Shown: positions 9,878-19,497, counted from the stretch's first letter. The stretch: 64,000 nt of DNA from CAUTYU01 sp963545205 (GCA_963545205.1 CAUUHW010000002.1:1-64000), one strand, 5' to 3'. Made by a program: numbers and translations. The notes: generated by a model not told the origin, from the sequence alone.

Positions 9878-9878
9878 T

Positions 9879-11126
9879 TTATTTATTCATAATATCAAGA
9901 AAAGTTTTATTATTCTTTGTCCCTTTCATCTTGTCAATAAGAAAAGGGATATTATCAACAGCGTTCATCGTTCCCAACACCTTGCGCAGCACCCAGACCC
10001 GGCTCAGCACGTCTTCATCAAGCAGCAGTTCTTCTTTACGTGTTCCTGAACGGTTAATATCAATAGCCGGAAAAATCCGCTTATCGGAAAGAAGACGATC
10101 AAGGTACACTTCCATATTTCCTGTTCCCTTAAATTCTTCAAAAATAACCTCGTCCATACGGGAACCGGTATCAATAAGCGCTGTTGCCAAAATGGTCAGA
10201 CTGCCACCCTCTTCAATATTTCTGGCCGCTCCAAAAAACCGTTTTGGACGCTGCAGGGCATTGGAGTCAAGCCCACCTGACAGGACGCGACCGGAAGAAG
10301 GAGAAACAGCGTTATAGGCCCGTCCCAGACGGGTAATACTGTCAAGCAGGATAACAACGTCTTTTTTTCGCTCAACAAGACGTTTGGCCTTTTCAAGTAC
10401 CATTTCCGCGACCTGAACGTGCCGCTGCGGCGGCTCGTCAAAGGTGGAACTGATAACTTCCGCGCGAACCGTACGCGCCATATCCGTAACTTCCTCAGGA
10501 CGTTCGTCAATAAGCAGCACAATAAGATAAACTTCGGGGTGATTAACGTTGATTGAATTGGCGATTGTCTGGAGCAGTACAGTCTTTCCTGTGCGGGGTG
10601 GAGCAACGATCAGACCACGCTGGCCTTTTCCCAGGGGAGCAAGCAGATCAATAATCCGGCCGGAAAAATTTTCCGCTCCATTTTCCATGCAAAAACGCTC
10701 ATCCGGATAAATAGGGGTCAGGTTATCAAATAAAACGACATGCTTGGCCTGTTCTGGACGATTAAAACAGATTTCCTTGACCTTGAGCAGGGCGAAATAG
10801 CGCTCGCTCTCTTTGGGCGGACGGATCTGACCGGAAATAACATCTCCGGTACGCAGACCAAAGCGGCGAATCTGAGAAGGTGAAACATAAATATCATCAG
10901 GGCCGGGTATGTAACTGTAGGTTGGAGAACGTAAAAAACCAAATCCATCAGGCAGGATTTCAAGTACTCCTTCACCATAGATAGAACCATTTTGAGAAGC
11001 GCAGGCCTGCAATAAAGCAAAAATAAGCTCCTGTTTTCGCATTCCGCTGACATTGTCAATCTCGTACTGCTCCGCGAGCTCTATAAGTTCAGACATGGTA
11101 TGGGTTTTCAGTTCAGCAAGATTCAT
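9879..11126 (-). CDS. rho: transcription termination factor Rho
   Basis: Rho is a hexameric RNA helicase that ends transcription. The 415 residues show the N-terminal Rho helix-turn-helix (about 1-45), the cold-shock-like RNA-binding domain with GFGFLRSP (about 61-68), and the RecA-like ATPase with P-loop APPRTGKT (175-182) and the GGLDSNALQRPKRFFGAARN region. Start ATG has AAGGA. A 422-base leader separates it from carD, which leaves room for autoregulation. Confidence 0.98.
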   Translation of the reverse strand: MNLAELKTHTMSELIELAEQYEIDNVSGMRKQELIFALLQACASQNGSIYGEGVLEILPDGFGFLRSPTYSYIPGPDDIYVSPSQIRRFGLRTGDVISGQIRPPKESERYFALLKVKEICFNRPEQAKHVVLFDNLTPIYPDERFCMENGAENFSGRIIDLLAPLGKGQRGLIVAPPRTGKTVLLQTIANSINVNHPEVYLIVLLIDERPEEVTDMARTVRAEVISSTFDEPPQRHVQVAEMVLEKAKRLVERKKDVVILLDSITRLGRAYNAVSPSSGRVLSGGLDSNALQRPKRFFGAARNIEEGGSLTILATALIDTGSRMDEVIFEEFKGTGNMEVYLDRLLSDKRIFPAIDINRSGTRKEELLLDEDVLSRVWVLRKVLGTMNAVDNIPFLIDKMKGTKNNKTFLDIMNK

Positions 11127-11548
11127 CGTTTAATTCCTTGGACTCCATGAGAGGGTTATGGTTGACGGCTCAAAAAACTACTCTTTCATTGCCCGAAAAT
11201 AGATTGCTGCGAGCAAAGACCCGCACATTTTTCAGGGAAAACACAGAAGATTTCAACAAGAAAACATATCCAGCGAATACAGCGTCCACAAAAAGGACTC
11301 CGTTCAATATTATTAAAGATATGGGACTGAGATAGATGAAAATGAAAAACAGATACGCATAACAATAAAGGATAAAAAGACAAAATAGATCCATGGAGAT
11401 GGCACAAAGGTTGCTCTTATCAGGCATCGCACATTACGCCACAACGGGTCGTGTTTGTATGAGGATTCAGATTGCAAAAAGACTTGGAAGACCTGTTGAC
11501 AGAATCACTGCCTTTGCCGCTTCCTGAGAGAAAAAAGATAAAAACCGT
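11127..11548. other. rho leader / carD-rho intergenic region
   Basis: This 422-base gap has no convincing gene. A minus-strand 85-codon open frame (11170-11427) lacks a ribosome site and looks fortuitous. No clear carD terminator is visible, so carD and rho may share a transcript, or rho may have its own promoter and an autoregulated leader, as in other bacteria. I could not identify specific boxes. Confidence 0.35.
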
Positions 11549-12118
11549 TCATTCTTCTTCGTTGTCAGTCTCAAATTTCATTTCTTCCTCATCATCGTCA
11601 AAGTCATCTTGAGATTTACGAGCTTTGAGGACATCGGCATACATATCTTCAATCTGTTGTTTTATCTCGTCCTGTTCCTTATCAAGAGCAAAAGACAGCT
11701 CAAGGGTAATCAAGCCCTGGGCCTGTTCAAGCAGACGACGCTCCCCAAAGGAGAGATCCTTGTCGCGCCCGATCAGAATAAGCTCTTTCAAAACATAGGC
11801 AACGTCCCGCAGATCGTTACTTTTCAACTTGTCAGAATATTCCCTGTACCGACGATTCCAGTTCTGTCCTGAATAACCGGAAAAATCTGAACGGTCTTCA
11901 AGATAAGCAAGAATTTCGCGCCCCTGTTTTTTATTGTAAACGGCCCGCAATCCAACATTTTCAACATTCCCCACAGGCACGAGCAGTGTCACGTTATTGG
12001 AAAGAATACGAACGATATAAAGTTCAGCACTTATCCCCCCAACAACCTGGGTCTCTATCTTTTCAACTCTGCCTACACCCTGAGCAGGATAAGCAACCAG
12101 AGAACCAACAGCAAACAC
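11549..12118 (-). CDS. CarD/CdnL family transcriptional regulator
   Basis: CarD/CdnL proteins bind RNA polymerase beta and stabilise open promoter complexes. The 189-residue product opens with the typical MFAVGSLVAYPAQGVGRV of the RNAP-interacting domain and has the conserved tryptophan segment NWNRRYREY (about 86-94) in the helical DNA-contacting domain. It ends in an unusually acidic tail of Asp and Glu (about 168-189). It lies between pth and rho in the prs-rho gene order. Confidence 0.93.
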   Translation of the reverse strand: MFAVGSLVAYPAQGVGRVEKIETQVVGGISAELYIVRILSNNVTLLVPVGNVENVGLRAVYNKKQGREILAYLEDRSDFSGYSGQNWNRRYREYSDKLKSNDLRDVAYVLKELILIGRDKDLSFGERRLLEQAQGLITLELSFALDKEQDEIKQQIEDMYADVLKARKSQDDFDDDEEEMKFETDNEEE

Positions 12119-12193
12119 GATTACCTCCGAATCAAAGGATAGAACAAGATACAGCGCCCAATATAATCGAAAAGAAAAATTTCGTCCATCCGG

Positions 12194-12799
12194 CTACGGC
12201 CTTTTTTTTCCAGACAAACTTCCACCATGCACGACCTGCATGGCCTCTTCCATTCCTTTTTCAATATATTCCTGAAGAGCTAAAACTGCCCTGTCGACCA
12301 TTTCTGTCACCAGCTCCCTTTGCGCGGAAGGAAAGTCGGCAAGGACGTAGCTTGCCACTTCACTGCCAGAAGCAGGACGGCCAATACCAAGACGAAGACG
12401 AAAAAAGTCACGGCTACCAATATCTCCGGCAATGGAGCGTAATCCGTTATGCCCGGCCAGTCCACCGCCACGCTTGAACTGGACGGTTCCAGGAACAAGA
12501 TCCAGTTCATCATGAATCACAAGTATCTGTTCAGGAACAAATCCGTGTACCCGCGACAAAACAGCAACTGTTTTTCCAGAAAGATTCATGAATGTCTGAG
12601 GACAGGCCACCAGCCAAAGACCGTCTCCAAACCGGACCTCAAACAAAAGAGCCTGAGCCGCCTTCCGTCCACGATTCTGAGGCTGGGCCGCCATATGCTG
12701 ACAAAAACGCTCAACAACACGAAAACCAATATTATGGCGAGTATACTCATATTGCCTGCCGGGATTGCCCAGCCCGACCAGAAGTCCATAATAAGCCAT
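12194..12799 (-). CDS. pth: peptidyl-tRNA hydrolase
   Basis: Pth recycles peptidyl-tRNA by hydrolysing the ester bond. The 201-residue form starts MAYYGLLVGLGNPG, which matches the usual N-terminus, with catalytic His in the TRHNIGF segment and conserved PQTFMNLSGK, HDELDL and GGGLAGHNGLRSI motifs. An upstream TTG would add nine residues but the family start argues for this ATG. It follows rplY in the translation-related cluster. Confidence 0.96.
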   Translation of the reverse strand: MAYYGLLVGLGNPGRQYEYTRHNIGFRVVERFCQHMAAQPQNRGRKAAQALLFEVRFGDGLWLVACPQTFMNLSGKTVAVLSRVHGFVPEQILVIHDELDLVPGTVQFKRGGGLAGHNGLRSIAGDIGSRDFFRLRLGIGRPASGSEVASYVLADFPSAQRELVTEMVDRAVLALQEYIEKGMEEAMQVVHGGSLSGKKRP

Positions 12800-12984
12800 T
12801 TTCACCCACAACAAAGACAGGGACAAAAAACTGCATCAAGGTACAGGAAACAAAAAACGAGGCAACAGAGTAGAACAGATCCGAATCAATCTGATTTCAA
12901 GAAGAACCCGGGAAACAAAAAATAGCCAGTAAACGGGTATGCCGAACAAGGTCCAGCATACCGAAAAAAACAATTCACCCAAAA

Positions 12985-13602
12985 TCAGCTTTTGCTCTTG
13001 GTTTCAGCCTCGGCCTCGCCCTCTTCTTCAGAGACCGCAGTCGGAACAATCAGACCAACAACAGCAAAAACCTCTTCATAAACAGCTTGCGTGCCTTCAG
13101 GCAAGGTCAGCTCGTCAATCAGGAGATGCTCATTTACCTGCAAATTGGTGACATCAACATCAATCGCGTCTGGAATATTCGCGGGTTTGCAACGCAGCTC
13201 AAGAGTTTTTCTGAACTGATGCAGGATAGCGCCAGCAGCTTCGCCCTGAGATTTTCCAACCAAATGCACAGGAACAGAAACAATAACATCACTGTTCATA
13301 TCCAGACCAAAAAAATCAACATGCGTATACATCTTTTTAACAGGATGCTGAATAAGGGCCTTTATGAGCGCGGGCCTTGTTGTTTTTTTCCCGTCACGTT
13401 CAATCTCAAGTTCAAGAATCTGCGACATACCAACTTCCCCAAAAACACGGGAAAGCGGCAACTGTTCAACCTGAACCGGGATATTATCCCCATCAAAACT
13501 ATAAAAAATTCCAGGGACGATTCCTGTTTCCCGCAATTTTTTGCTCGCACCTTTCCCACATTTGGAACGGTACTGAATTTTAAGCTGTGCTGTTTCCGAC
13601 AT
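12985..13602 (-). CDS. rplY: 50S ribosomal protein L25/general stress protein Ctc
   Basis: This is the long (Ctc/TL5-type) form of L25, which binds 5S rRNA in the large subunit. The 205 residues comprise the N-terminal L25 domain (about 1-93, KCGKGASKKLRETGIVPG) and a C-terminal beta domain, then a Glu/Ala-rich tail. It lies between prs and pth, a common bacterial order. Confidence 0.95.
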   Translation of the reverse strand: MSETAQLKIQYRSKCGKGASKKLRETGIVPGIFYSFDGDNIPVQVEQLPLSRVFGEVGMSQILELEIERDGKKTTRPALIKALIQHPVKKMYTHVDFFGLDMNSDVIVSVPVHLVGKSQGEAAGAILHQFRKTLELRCKPANIPDAIDVDVTNLQVNEHLLIDELTLPEGTQAVYEEVFAVVGLIVPTAVSEEEGEAEAETKSKS

Positions 13603-13715
13603 TCCTTTCTCCTGTTATATCCATATTCCCGACATAACAACAACTGTTGCAATTCTCTGTCCACTGAACATTTCTTTGTTCAATTGGAAGCCAATACACC
13701 TTTGCCAGCGTCTTC

Positions 13716-14663
13716 TCAGCTGGAAAATAAAACACTGATAGAAGTTTCTTCGTAAATATTGCGAATCGCACTGGCAATCAATCCAGACACACTGATAACC
13801 TTGAATTTATCCGCTGCGGCAGCTGCGGCAGAAAGTGGAATAGTGTCTGTAACGACAATGCTTGAAAAACACGATTTTTCCAGCCGTTCAACAGCCGGGC
13901 CGGACAGTACGGCATGTGTTGCGCAAGCAAGAACCTCTTTGGCACCATGCGCCATCAAAACCTTTCCAGCCTCACACATGGTTCCGGCTGTGTCAATCAT
14001 ATCATCAAGCACAATAGCGGTCTTGCCCTGTATATCGCCAATAACCTCCATTGCCTGCGCGCTCCCCGGAGCTTCACGCCTTTTGTCAATAATCGCCAGA
14101 CCGGCGTTAAGACGTTTGGCATAAGCCCTGGCCCGTTCCGTGCCCCCTGCGTCAGGAGAAACAACAACCTTGTCATTTCCCAGCTTGCTCATATAATCAA
14201 GAAGGACTTCAGCAGCATACAGGTTATCAACAGGAATATCAAAAAAACCCTGAATCTGCCCTGAATGCAAATCAACTGTTAAAACACGCTCTACGCCAGC
14301 CGCGGAAATACAATCAGCAACCAGTTTCGCACTGATAGGAACACGCGGGCCTACCTTACGATCCTGACGCGCGTAGCCGTAATACGGCACAACAGCTGTA
14401 ACACGCCTCGCACTCGCCCTCTTCAGAGCGTCAAGCAGCAAAAGTAGCTCCATCAGGTTGTTATTGACGGGAGAACAGGTCGGCTGAACGACAAATACAT
14501 CTTCACCGCGGACATTATCTCCGATTTCAACCCGTATCTCTCCGTCAGTGAAAGTTGTCACGAGTGCGGGAGTAAGCTCAAGCCCGAGATGTTCACAGAT
14601 ATCTTCAGCCAGCTTCCGGTTTGCCGTTCCGGTCACAATCCGCAGATTTCTTTGCTCTGCCAT
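13716..14663 (-). CDS. prs: ribose-phosphate pyrophosphokinase
   Basis: Prs makes PRPP from ribose 5-phosphate and ATP. The 315-residue protein shows the ATP-binding flexible loop PYYGYARQDRK, the VDLHSGQIQGFF motif with the conserved His, and the PRPP loop ILDDMIDTAGT (here VLDDMIDTAGT). The ATG at 14663 gives the usual family N-terminus; the open frame extends upstream into tRNA-Gln but that part is not coding. The C-terminus is standard length. Confidence 0.98.
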   Translation of the reverse strand: MAEQRNLRIVTGTANRKLAEDICEHLGLELTPALVTTFTDGEIRVEIGDNVRGEDVFVVQPTCSPVNNNLMELLLLLDALKRASARRVTAVVPYYGYARQDRKVGPRVPISAKLVADCISAAGVERVLTVDLHSGQIQGFFDIPVDNLYAAEVLLDYMSKLGNDKVVVSPDAGGTERARAYAKRLNAGLAIIDKRREAPGSAQAMEVIGDIQGKTAIVLDDMIDTAGTMCEAGKVLMAHGAKEVLACATHAVLSGPAVERLEKSCFSSIVVTDTIPLSAAAAAADKFKVISVSGLIASAIRNIYEETSISVLFSS

Positions 14664-14767
14664 GTAAAAACCCCTTATTTTGTCCGGCCTTGCCTTTTCC
14701 GCTTCCCTCAGATTGCCCCAGCCCAGAACTGTCAGGCAAAAAAAATTCGCACGTAAAGGAATAAAAA

Positions 14768-14843
14768 TGGCTGGGGTGGAAGGACTCGAACCCTCGAATG
14801 ACGGGACCAAAACCCGTTGCCTTACCAACTTGGCGACACCCCA
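14768..14843 (-). tRNA. tRNA-Gln (TTG)
   Basis: The minus strand folds as a full cloverleaf: acceptor TGGGGTG/CACCCCA, D-stem GCC/GGC, anticodon stem ACGGG/CCCGT with loop TTTTGGT (anticodon TTG), and T-arm GAGGG-TTCGAGT-CCTTC. Discriminator G and CCA are encoded. Its 5' 22 bases overlap the 3' end of ispE. Confidence 0.95.
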
Positions 14844-15748
14844 GTATCTAATCGAACGATGGTAAATGAATACCTTGATTGGCGAAGATATTCAGCCGCC
14901 CTGCGCAGAAAATATCTTGAAGAAAAGATCGAAAAAAGACTCGCTCCTGTTCCGCTCAAGACGCAGCCATCACTCCCAAAACCCAACAAAGCCTCTTTTA
15001 CACGTCCAAGTTCGGGATACGCCTTGAAAACAAGCGGCTCAAAACTGTTATACAGCCAGGTTCCGTTACCGAACTTGTGTCTATACTGCTGTGACAAAGA
15101 TGTTGTCAAGTCCGCTCTTTGCTCCTGACGCACTTTATCCAGCTCCCTGTAGGCCCAGGCGGTATTGATGACAATATCCGGGTGAACAATCAGGCCGGAA
15201 GCACGCAGTCGTATATCCGCCGGAAAAATTTTCTGTCCAATCCCCTCAACCCAGGCCGGCCGGCCCAACAGAAAAAAAGGAACGTCCGCTCCCAGTGACA
15301 GGGCGACCTGAGCCAGTTCATCAGCTGCCAGCCCTTTTTCGCCGGCCTGGACATTCAGCCAGTTCAGAAAAACAGCCGCGTTTGCGCTTCCGCCTCCAAG
15401 CCCGGCTCCCACAGGTACATTTTTTTCCAGATGCAGGGCAAGAGGTGGATGAAAACCGGTTGCGGCTGAAAATGCCCTGTACGCTTTCAGCAAGATATTA
15501 TCAGCTCCTGCCAAATCCCTGCGGGAACAGGTCAGGCTGCACCCTGCCTCTGCGGGAGCGATAAACAGCTGATCAAAAGGCCGGGGCAGCGGATAAAAAA
15601 GACTCAGGAGATTGTGGTAACCATCCGCTCTTTTGTCTCCAATTTCCAGATACAGATTTACCTTGCACCCGGAACGCAGCAGCTGAACCGACCGGTCGGG
15701 TTCCTGCCCGACCGGTCGGTTGTTGACGGGAAAAGGGCTGTCAGTCAA
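14822..15748 (-). CDS. ispE: 4-diphosphocytidyl-2-C-methyl-D-erythritol kinase
   Basis: IspE is the GHMP kinase of the MEP isoprenoid pathway. The motifs are SGCKVNLYLEIG with RADGYHN near the N-terminus, the ATP loop PVGAGLGGGSANAA, and LSGTGASLFSIF. No ATG is available near the expected start. The only near-cognate start upstream is the TTG at 15748, overlapping the degP stop; a CTG close to LLRSGCK would give a more typical length. The stop lies inside tRNA-Gln, so the last seven codons overlap that gene. The family is secure, the start is not. Confidence 0.88.
   Translation of the reverse strand: MTDSPFPVNNRPVGQEPDRSVQLLRSGCKVNLYLEIGDKRADGYHNLLSLFYPLPRPFDQLFIAPAEAGCSLTCSRRDLAGADNILLKAYRAFSAATGFHPPLALHLEKNVPVGAGLGGGSANAAVFLNWLNVQAGEKGLAADELAQVALSLGADVPFFLLGRPAWVEGIGQKIFPADIRLRASGLIVHPDIVINTAWAYRELDKVRQEQRADLTTSLSQQYRHKFGNGTWLYNSFEPLVFKAYPELGRVKEALLGFGSDGCVLSGTGASLFSIFSSRYFLRRAAEYLRQSRYSFTIVRLDTGVSPSW
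15687..15720. promoter_or_regulatory. perfect 14-bp hairpin at the degP/ispE junction
   Basis: ACCGACCGGTCGGG (15687-15700), loop TTCCTG and CCCGACCGGTCGGT (15707-15720) form a perfect 14-bp stem. Each arm also contains the self-palindrome CCGACCGGTCGG. It lies just after the degP stop and in or before the first ispE codons. No T-tract follows, so it is not a simple terminator. Confidence 0.6.
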
Positions 15749-17144
15749 AGGGAATCGTAATAAAGTAGTTTTGCTGATCGCGGCGCAACAGGAACATGAG
15801 CACCTGTTTCTTTTTGGCCTCACCCCGCAAGACAGCCTCAAGGTCAGGCAGGCCTTTCAAGACATTCTGGTTGGCCTCAAGCAAAATATCTCCGGTCCTG
15901 ATACCATATCTGGCCGCCAGAGAGCCGCGCTTGACTTCAACAACAAAAAGCCCATGCACCTCACCACCCGGCAGGTTTGCCTCACGGGCCTCTTTTTCTG
16001 TTATTCCACGCAGGATAAGTCCAAGAGCGAGCTGTTCCTTTTCCGGCTCGGCTTGACCGGCCAGAGCTTTTGCGTCTCTTTCCCTGAGCGTTGCCTGGAA
16101 CGATTTTTTCTTGCCCCGCCGAATAACATCCAAAACGATCTCACTGCCCGGCAGCAGGTTGCCAATCTTACGGGTCAGATCTGAAGCATCTGCCACAGCA
16201 GAATCATTGATGGCAATAATAACGTCTCCTGAATGCAGACCGGCTTTTTCCGCGGGACCGCCTGAATGCACGCTGGCCACAAGCGCGCCTTCGGCTTTTT
16301 CCAGCCCAAGGGCCTTGGCCGTATTATTGTCAAGGGCCTGAATAGAAACCCCAAGCCAGCCACGGCGCACTTTTTTATTTGATTTCAGCTGCTCCACAAC
16401 ATTTTGGGCCATGGCTGAGGGAATGGCAAAACCAATGCCATGCCCGGAAGACAGGATAGCGGTGTTGATACCAATCACCTTGCCCGCCCTGTCGATAAGC
16501 GGGCCCCCACTGTTACCAGGGTTGATTGAGGCATCTGTCTGCAAAAAATTATCATAGGGCCCGGCTCCGATCGTCCGGCCTTTGGCACTGATGATACCAG
16601 CGGTAACAGTATGCTCCAGCCCAAAAGGGTTGCCAATCGCCATCACCCACTCACCAACTTTCAATTCCTTTGAATTGCCAAATTCCAGAAAAGGAAGGGC
16701 ACTGTCTGCTCTTACCTTTAATAAAGCAATATCTGTATCCGGGTCTGTTCCTACAATAAGCGCCTTATACTCCTTTTCAACCTGACCTTCCTTTATCCGC
16801 ACCATAATTTCATCTGATTTTTCAACAACATGATTATTGGTCACGATGTAGCCATCACTTGAAATAATAAAACCGGAACCAAGAGAGGTTTGCTTCCTTG
16901 AGGGCGCCTGCCCTGAACGATCACCGAAAAAACGCTCAAACTGTTCAAAAAAATCATTGAACGGCATGTCCTGTCCATGAAAAGGATTCTGGAACGGCGT
17001 GTTTTTTACAATTTTCACAGTGCTGATATTGACAACGGCATCTGCGCTTTTTTCCGCCAGACTGACAAAATCCGGAACAGAAGCAAAAGCCGCTGAACAG
17101 TTCAAAAAACAAAATGAAAAAAACAGCAAAATCCATTTTTGCAT
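15741..17144 (-). CDS. DegP/HtrA (Do-like) periplasmic serine protease
   Basis: This is a periplasmic quality-control protease. The 467 residues comprise a signal peptide (about 1-21), a trypsin-like domain with catalytic His105 (TNNHVV), Asp138 (DTDIALL) and Ser212 (GNSGGP), and two PDZ domains (about 250-340 and 370-460). Length and two-PDZ layout fit the DegP/DegQ/MucD group. It lies upstream of ispE with no gap. Confidence 0.95.
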   Translation of the reverse strand: MQKWILLFFSFCFLNCSAAFASVPDFVSLAEKSADAVVNISTVKIVKNTPFQNPFHGQDMPFNDFFEQFERFFGDRSGQAPSRKQTSLGSGFIISSDGYIVTNNHVVEKSDEIMVRIKEGQVEKEYKALIVGTDPDTDIALLKVRADSALPFLEFGNSKELKVGEWVMAIGNPFGLEHTVTAGIISAKGRTIGAGPYDNFLQTDASINPGNSGGPLIDRAGKVIGINTAILSSGHGIGFAIPSAMAQNVVEQLKSNKKVRRGWLGVSIQALDNNTAKALGLEKAEGALVASVHSGGPAEKAGLHSGDVIIAINDSAVADASDLTRKIGNLLPGSEIVLDVIRRGKKKSFQATLRERDAKALAGQAEPEKEQLALGLILRGITEKEAREANLPGGEVHGLFVVEVKRGSLAARYGIRTGDILLEANQNVLKGLPDLEAVLRGEAKKKQVLMFLLRRDQQNYFITIPFD

Positions 17145-17304
17145 AAAAACCTACCTCCTGGTGAAAGAACACTTCACCTCTGAAAAATTACTCCTCAAAC
17201 AAGGAGCTGCGACAAGAAGTAAAACAAAAAAAAAGGCTGTCAACACCAGACACCCAAAAAAATCAGACAGGCATGGGGCACAAAACGATTTACAACCTGT
17301 TTTT

Positions 17305-18678
17305 CTAATTGATCAGACTCTGTAAGGGCCCGGGAATAAGTCCGCCCCGACTGACAAAACTGTCGCTGTAGCCATTACTGCGTACTGGCACGATTTCCGC
17401 TTGGCCGAGCAACCCCCCAAACTGGACAGTATCACCGGCTTTCTTCCCCGGTACAGGAATCAGTCTGCACGCGGTTGTTTTTTTATTGATCATACCGATT
17501 GCCATTTCATCGGCAATAATTCCGGCCAGAGTCTCCGTGCTGGTACTTCCGGGCAAAGCAACCATATCAAGCCCAACAGAGCATACAGCGGTCATGGCCT
17601 CCAGCTTTTCAAGCGGTAAAAATCCCTCTGCTGCGGCAGCAGCAATATTTAAGTCCTCACTGACAGGAATAAAAGCACCGGAAAGTCCGCCAACATTTGA
17701 ACTGGCAAAGGCCCCGCCTTTTTTCACGGCATCATTGATCATGGCCAGCGCAGCGGTTGAGCCAGGCACGCCGATACGGCGCAGACCAAGGCTTTCAAAG
17801 ATTTCACCCACGCTGTCACCAACATTGGGCGTAGGCGCCAGAGACAGGTCAACAATACCAAAACGCACGCCAAGAGAAGAGGCCACCTCCCGCCCAATAA
17901 GCTCTCCAACGCGGGTCACCTTGAACGCCGTGCGTTTTATCACTTCGGAAAGTTCTCCCAGCGAGGCGCGGGTATTGGCTTCAAGGGCCCTGTCAATGGC
18001 TTTTTTCACAACCCCCGGCCCGCTGACTCCGACATTGATGACCGCCTGCGGTTCTCCCACGCCAAGATAGGCTCCGGCCATAAACGGAATATCTTGCGGG
18101 ATATTGGAAAAAACAACCAGTTTGGCACAGGCCAGACCGTCTTTATCCTTTGTCAGATCAGCGGCCTTTTTAATGGTTTGCCCCATCAAAAGCACCGCGT
18201 CCATGTTAATCCCGGCCTGCGTGGAAGCGACATTGACCGAAGAACAAAGACGGTCTGTTGCTGTCAGGGCCGCAGGAATGGCCGCAATCAAACTTTTGTC
18301 GCCATTGCTCATGCCCTTTTCAACAAGAGCGGTAAAACCGCCAATAAAATCCACGCCCACTTCCTTGGCCGCCTCATCCAGAGAACACGCGATTTCCACC
18401 ATCTCCTCAGGGGAAAAAGGCGCGGCACACGCGGCTATCGGGCTGACAGAAATCCGTTTGTTGACAACCGGAATACCATATCTGTCTCCGATACGCGTAC
18501 AGGTCTCAACAAGTGGAGCAGCAAGACTTGCGATACGATCGTATATTTTTGTCCGAAACCGGGCGCAATCATCCGAGGCACAATCAAAAAGATTGATGCC
18601 AAGCGTGACTGTCCGCACGTCAAGGTGCTCATTCTTGACCATTTCAAAAGTCGTAACCAGTTCTCTTTCCGTAAGCAT
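17305..18678 (-). CDS. UPF0210 (DUF711) family protein
   Basis: The 457-residue product matches UPF0210, also called the PFL family, found in many anaerobes beside an ACT-domain protein. No reaction is established. Glycine-rich segments such as GVSGPGVVKKAID, SSNVGGLSGAFIPVSED and VALPGSTSTETLAG are visible. It starts 12 bases after the upstream ACT gene with AAGGA, so both are in one operon. The partner suggests amino-acid-responsive control. Confidence 0.9.
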   Translation of the reverse strand: MLTERELVTTFEMVKNEHLDVRTVTLGINLFDCASDDCARFRTKIYDRIASLAAPLVETCTRIGDRYGIPVVNKRISVSPIAACAAPFSPEEMVEIACSLDEAAKEVGVDFIGGFTALVEKGMSNGDKSLIAAIPAALTATDRLCSSVNVASTQAGINMDAVLLMGQTIKKAADLTKDKDGLACAKLVVFSNIPQDIPFMAGAYLGVGEPQAVINVGVSGPGVVKKAIDRALEANTRASLGELSEVIKRTAFKVTRVGELIGREVASSLGVRFGIVDLSLAPTPNVGDSVGEIFESLGLRRIGVPGSTAALAMINDAVKKGGAFASSNVGGLSGAFIPVSEDLNIAAAAAEGFLPLEKLEAMTAVCSVGLDMVALPGSTSTETLAGIIADEMAIGMINKKTTACRLIPVPGKKAGDTVQFGGLLGQAEIVPVRSNGYSDSFVSRGGLIPGPLQSLIN

Positions 18679-18690
18679 ATTTTTTTGTCC

Positions 18691-19248
18691 TTATACCCGA
18701 TGAATGTTTTCAAAAATATCCCGATGCTGGATACTAACCTGTAAGTCCAGCTTGCTGCCGGCCTGTTCCAGTTCCGAACGCAGATCACTCAGTTCAACAT
18801 CCCCGGGAACGTCAAGCTCATAAATCATAATGGCATGATTGGGGCCAAGGTCTTTGCGCTGGACAGTGCGCAGGTTATTGATATTGGCACTGAATTTTTC
18901 CATGACCGTGGCAATGGCCGAAATTGTCCCGACCCTGTCTTCACCTGTGGCGATAACCACAAACGGTTCAGTCTGTTCTTTACTCAGACCGGGCAGGACA
19001 CTGGCCATTGGTTTGACTCTCGCGCTCAGTTCCAGACTTTCCAGTTGGGCATTCAGACTTTTTTGCAAGGCATCAACCTGTCCTGCCCCATCACTGGTAA
19101 TCAAAAAAATTCCAGCAAATTCCGTCTGCAAAATTGTCTGGGTAATATCTTCGATGTTCCAGCCGCCAGCAGCCAGAGTTCTGGCAACAAAAGCAACAAT
19201 ACCCGGACGATCCTGTCCCAGGACAGAAAGAATATATTTTTTATTCAT
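18691..19248 (-). CDS. ACT domain protein, UPF0237/GcvR-like
   Basis: The 185-residue protein has two tandem ACT domains (about 4-85 and 94-170). The first opens with LSVLGQDRPGIVAFVART and the second with VIATGEDRVGTISAIATVM, the usual ligand-binding pattern of GcvR-like regulators. It is the first gene of the pair with the UPF0210 gene. The ATG at 19248 is chosen over a TTG two codons upstream. A role in sensing an amino acid is inferred from the domain, not shown. Confidence 0.88.
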   Translation of the reverse strand: MNKKYILSVLGQDRPGIVAFVARTLAAGGWNIEDITQTILQTEFAGIFLITSDGAGQVDALQKSLNAQLESLELSARVKPMASVLPGLSKEQTEPFVVIATGEDRVGTISAIATVMEKFSANINNLRTVQRKDLGPNHAIMIYELDVPGDVELSDLRSELEQAGSKLDLQVSIQHRDIFENIHRV

Positions 19249-19468
19249 TGGCAACGACCCACTGTTAAATGATAATCAGACACAAAAAGAAAAATCAAAG
19301 CACGAACTCAAGAGAAAGGTCAAGCACCAAGTCAGGGCTCAGCTCCTAAAAAGCAACACAGGAAACAGACATTTTTTTTATTTTTATTTTATTTCATACC
19401 GTTAACCGCAAAAACTTCCTGATTCAACTTTTTGAAGCAGTTTTTTCAAAAAAAGAAAAAAATTTTAC

Positions 19469-19497
19469 TTGCCTTTTATCCGCTCTTTCCCTATCAG
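19469..19497 (+). promoter_or_regulatory. putative promoter of the tRNA-Val/tRNA-Asp unit
   Basis: TTGCCT (19469-19474) and TATCAG (19492-19497) are separated by 17 bases and lie 15 bases before tRNA-Val. The match to the -10 consensus is only moderate. Confidence 0.4.

Noticed and set aside
11170..11427. Minus-strand frame of 85 codons in the rho leader
   Set aside because: Hydrophobic composition comes from the A+T-rich DNA; there is no ribosome site and no recognisable family.
14664..14828. N-terminal extension of prs into tRNA-Gln
   Set aside because: The 55 extra codons come from tRNA and spacer sequence; the family start is the ATG at 14663.
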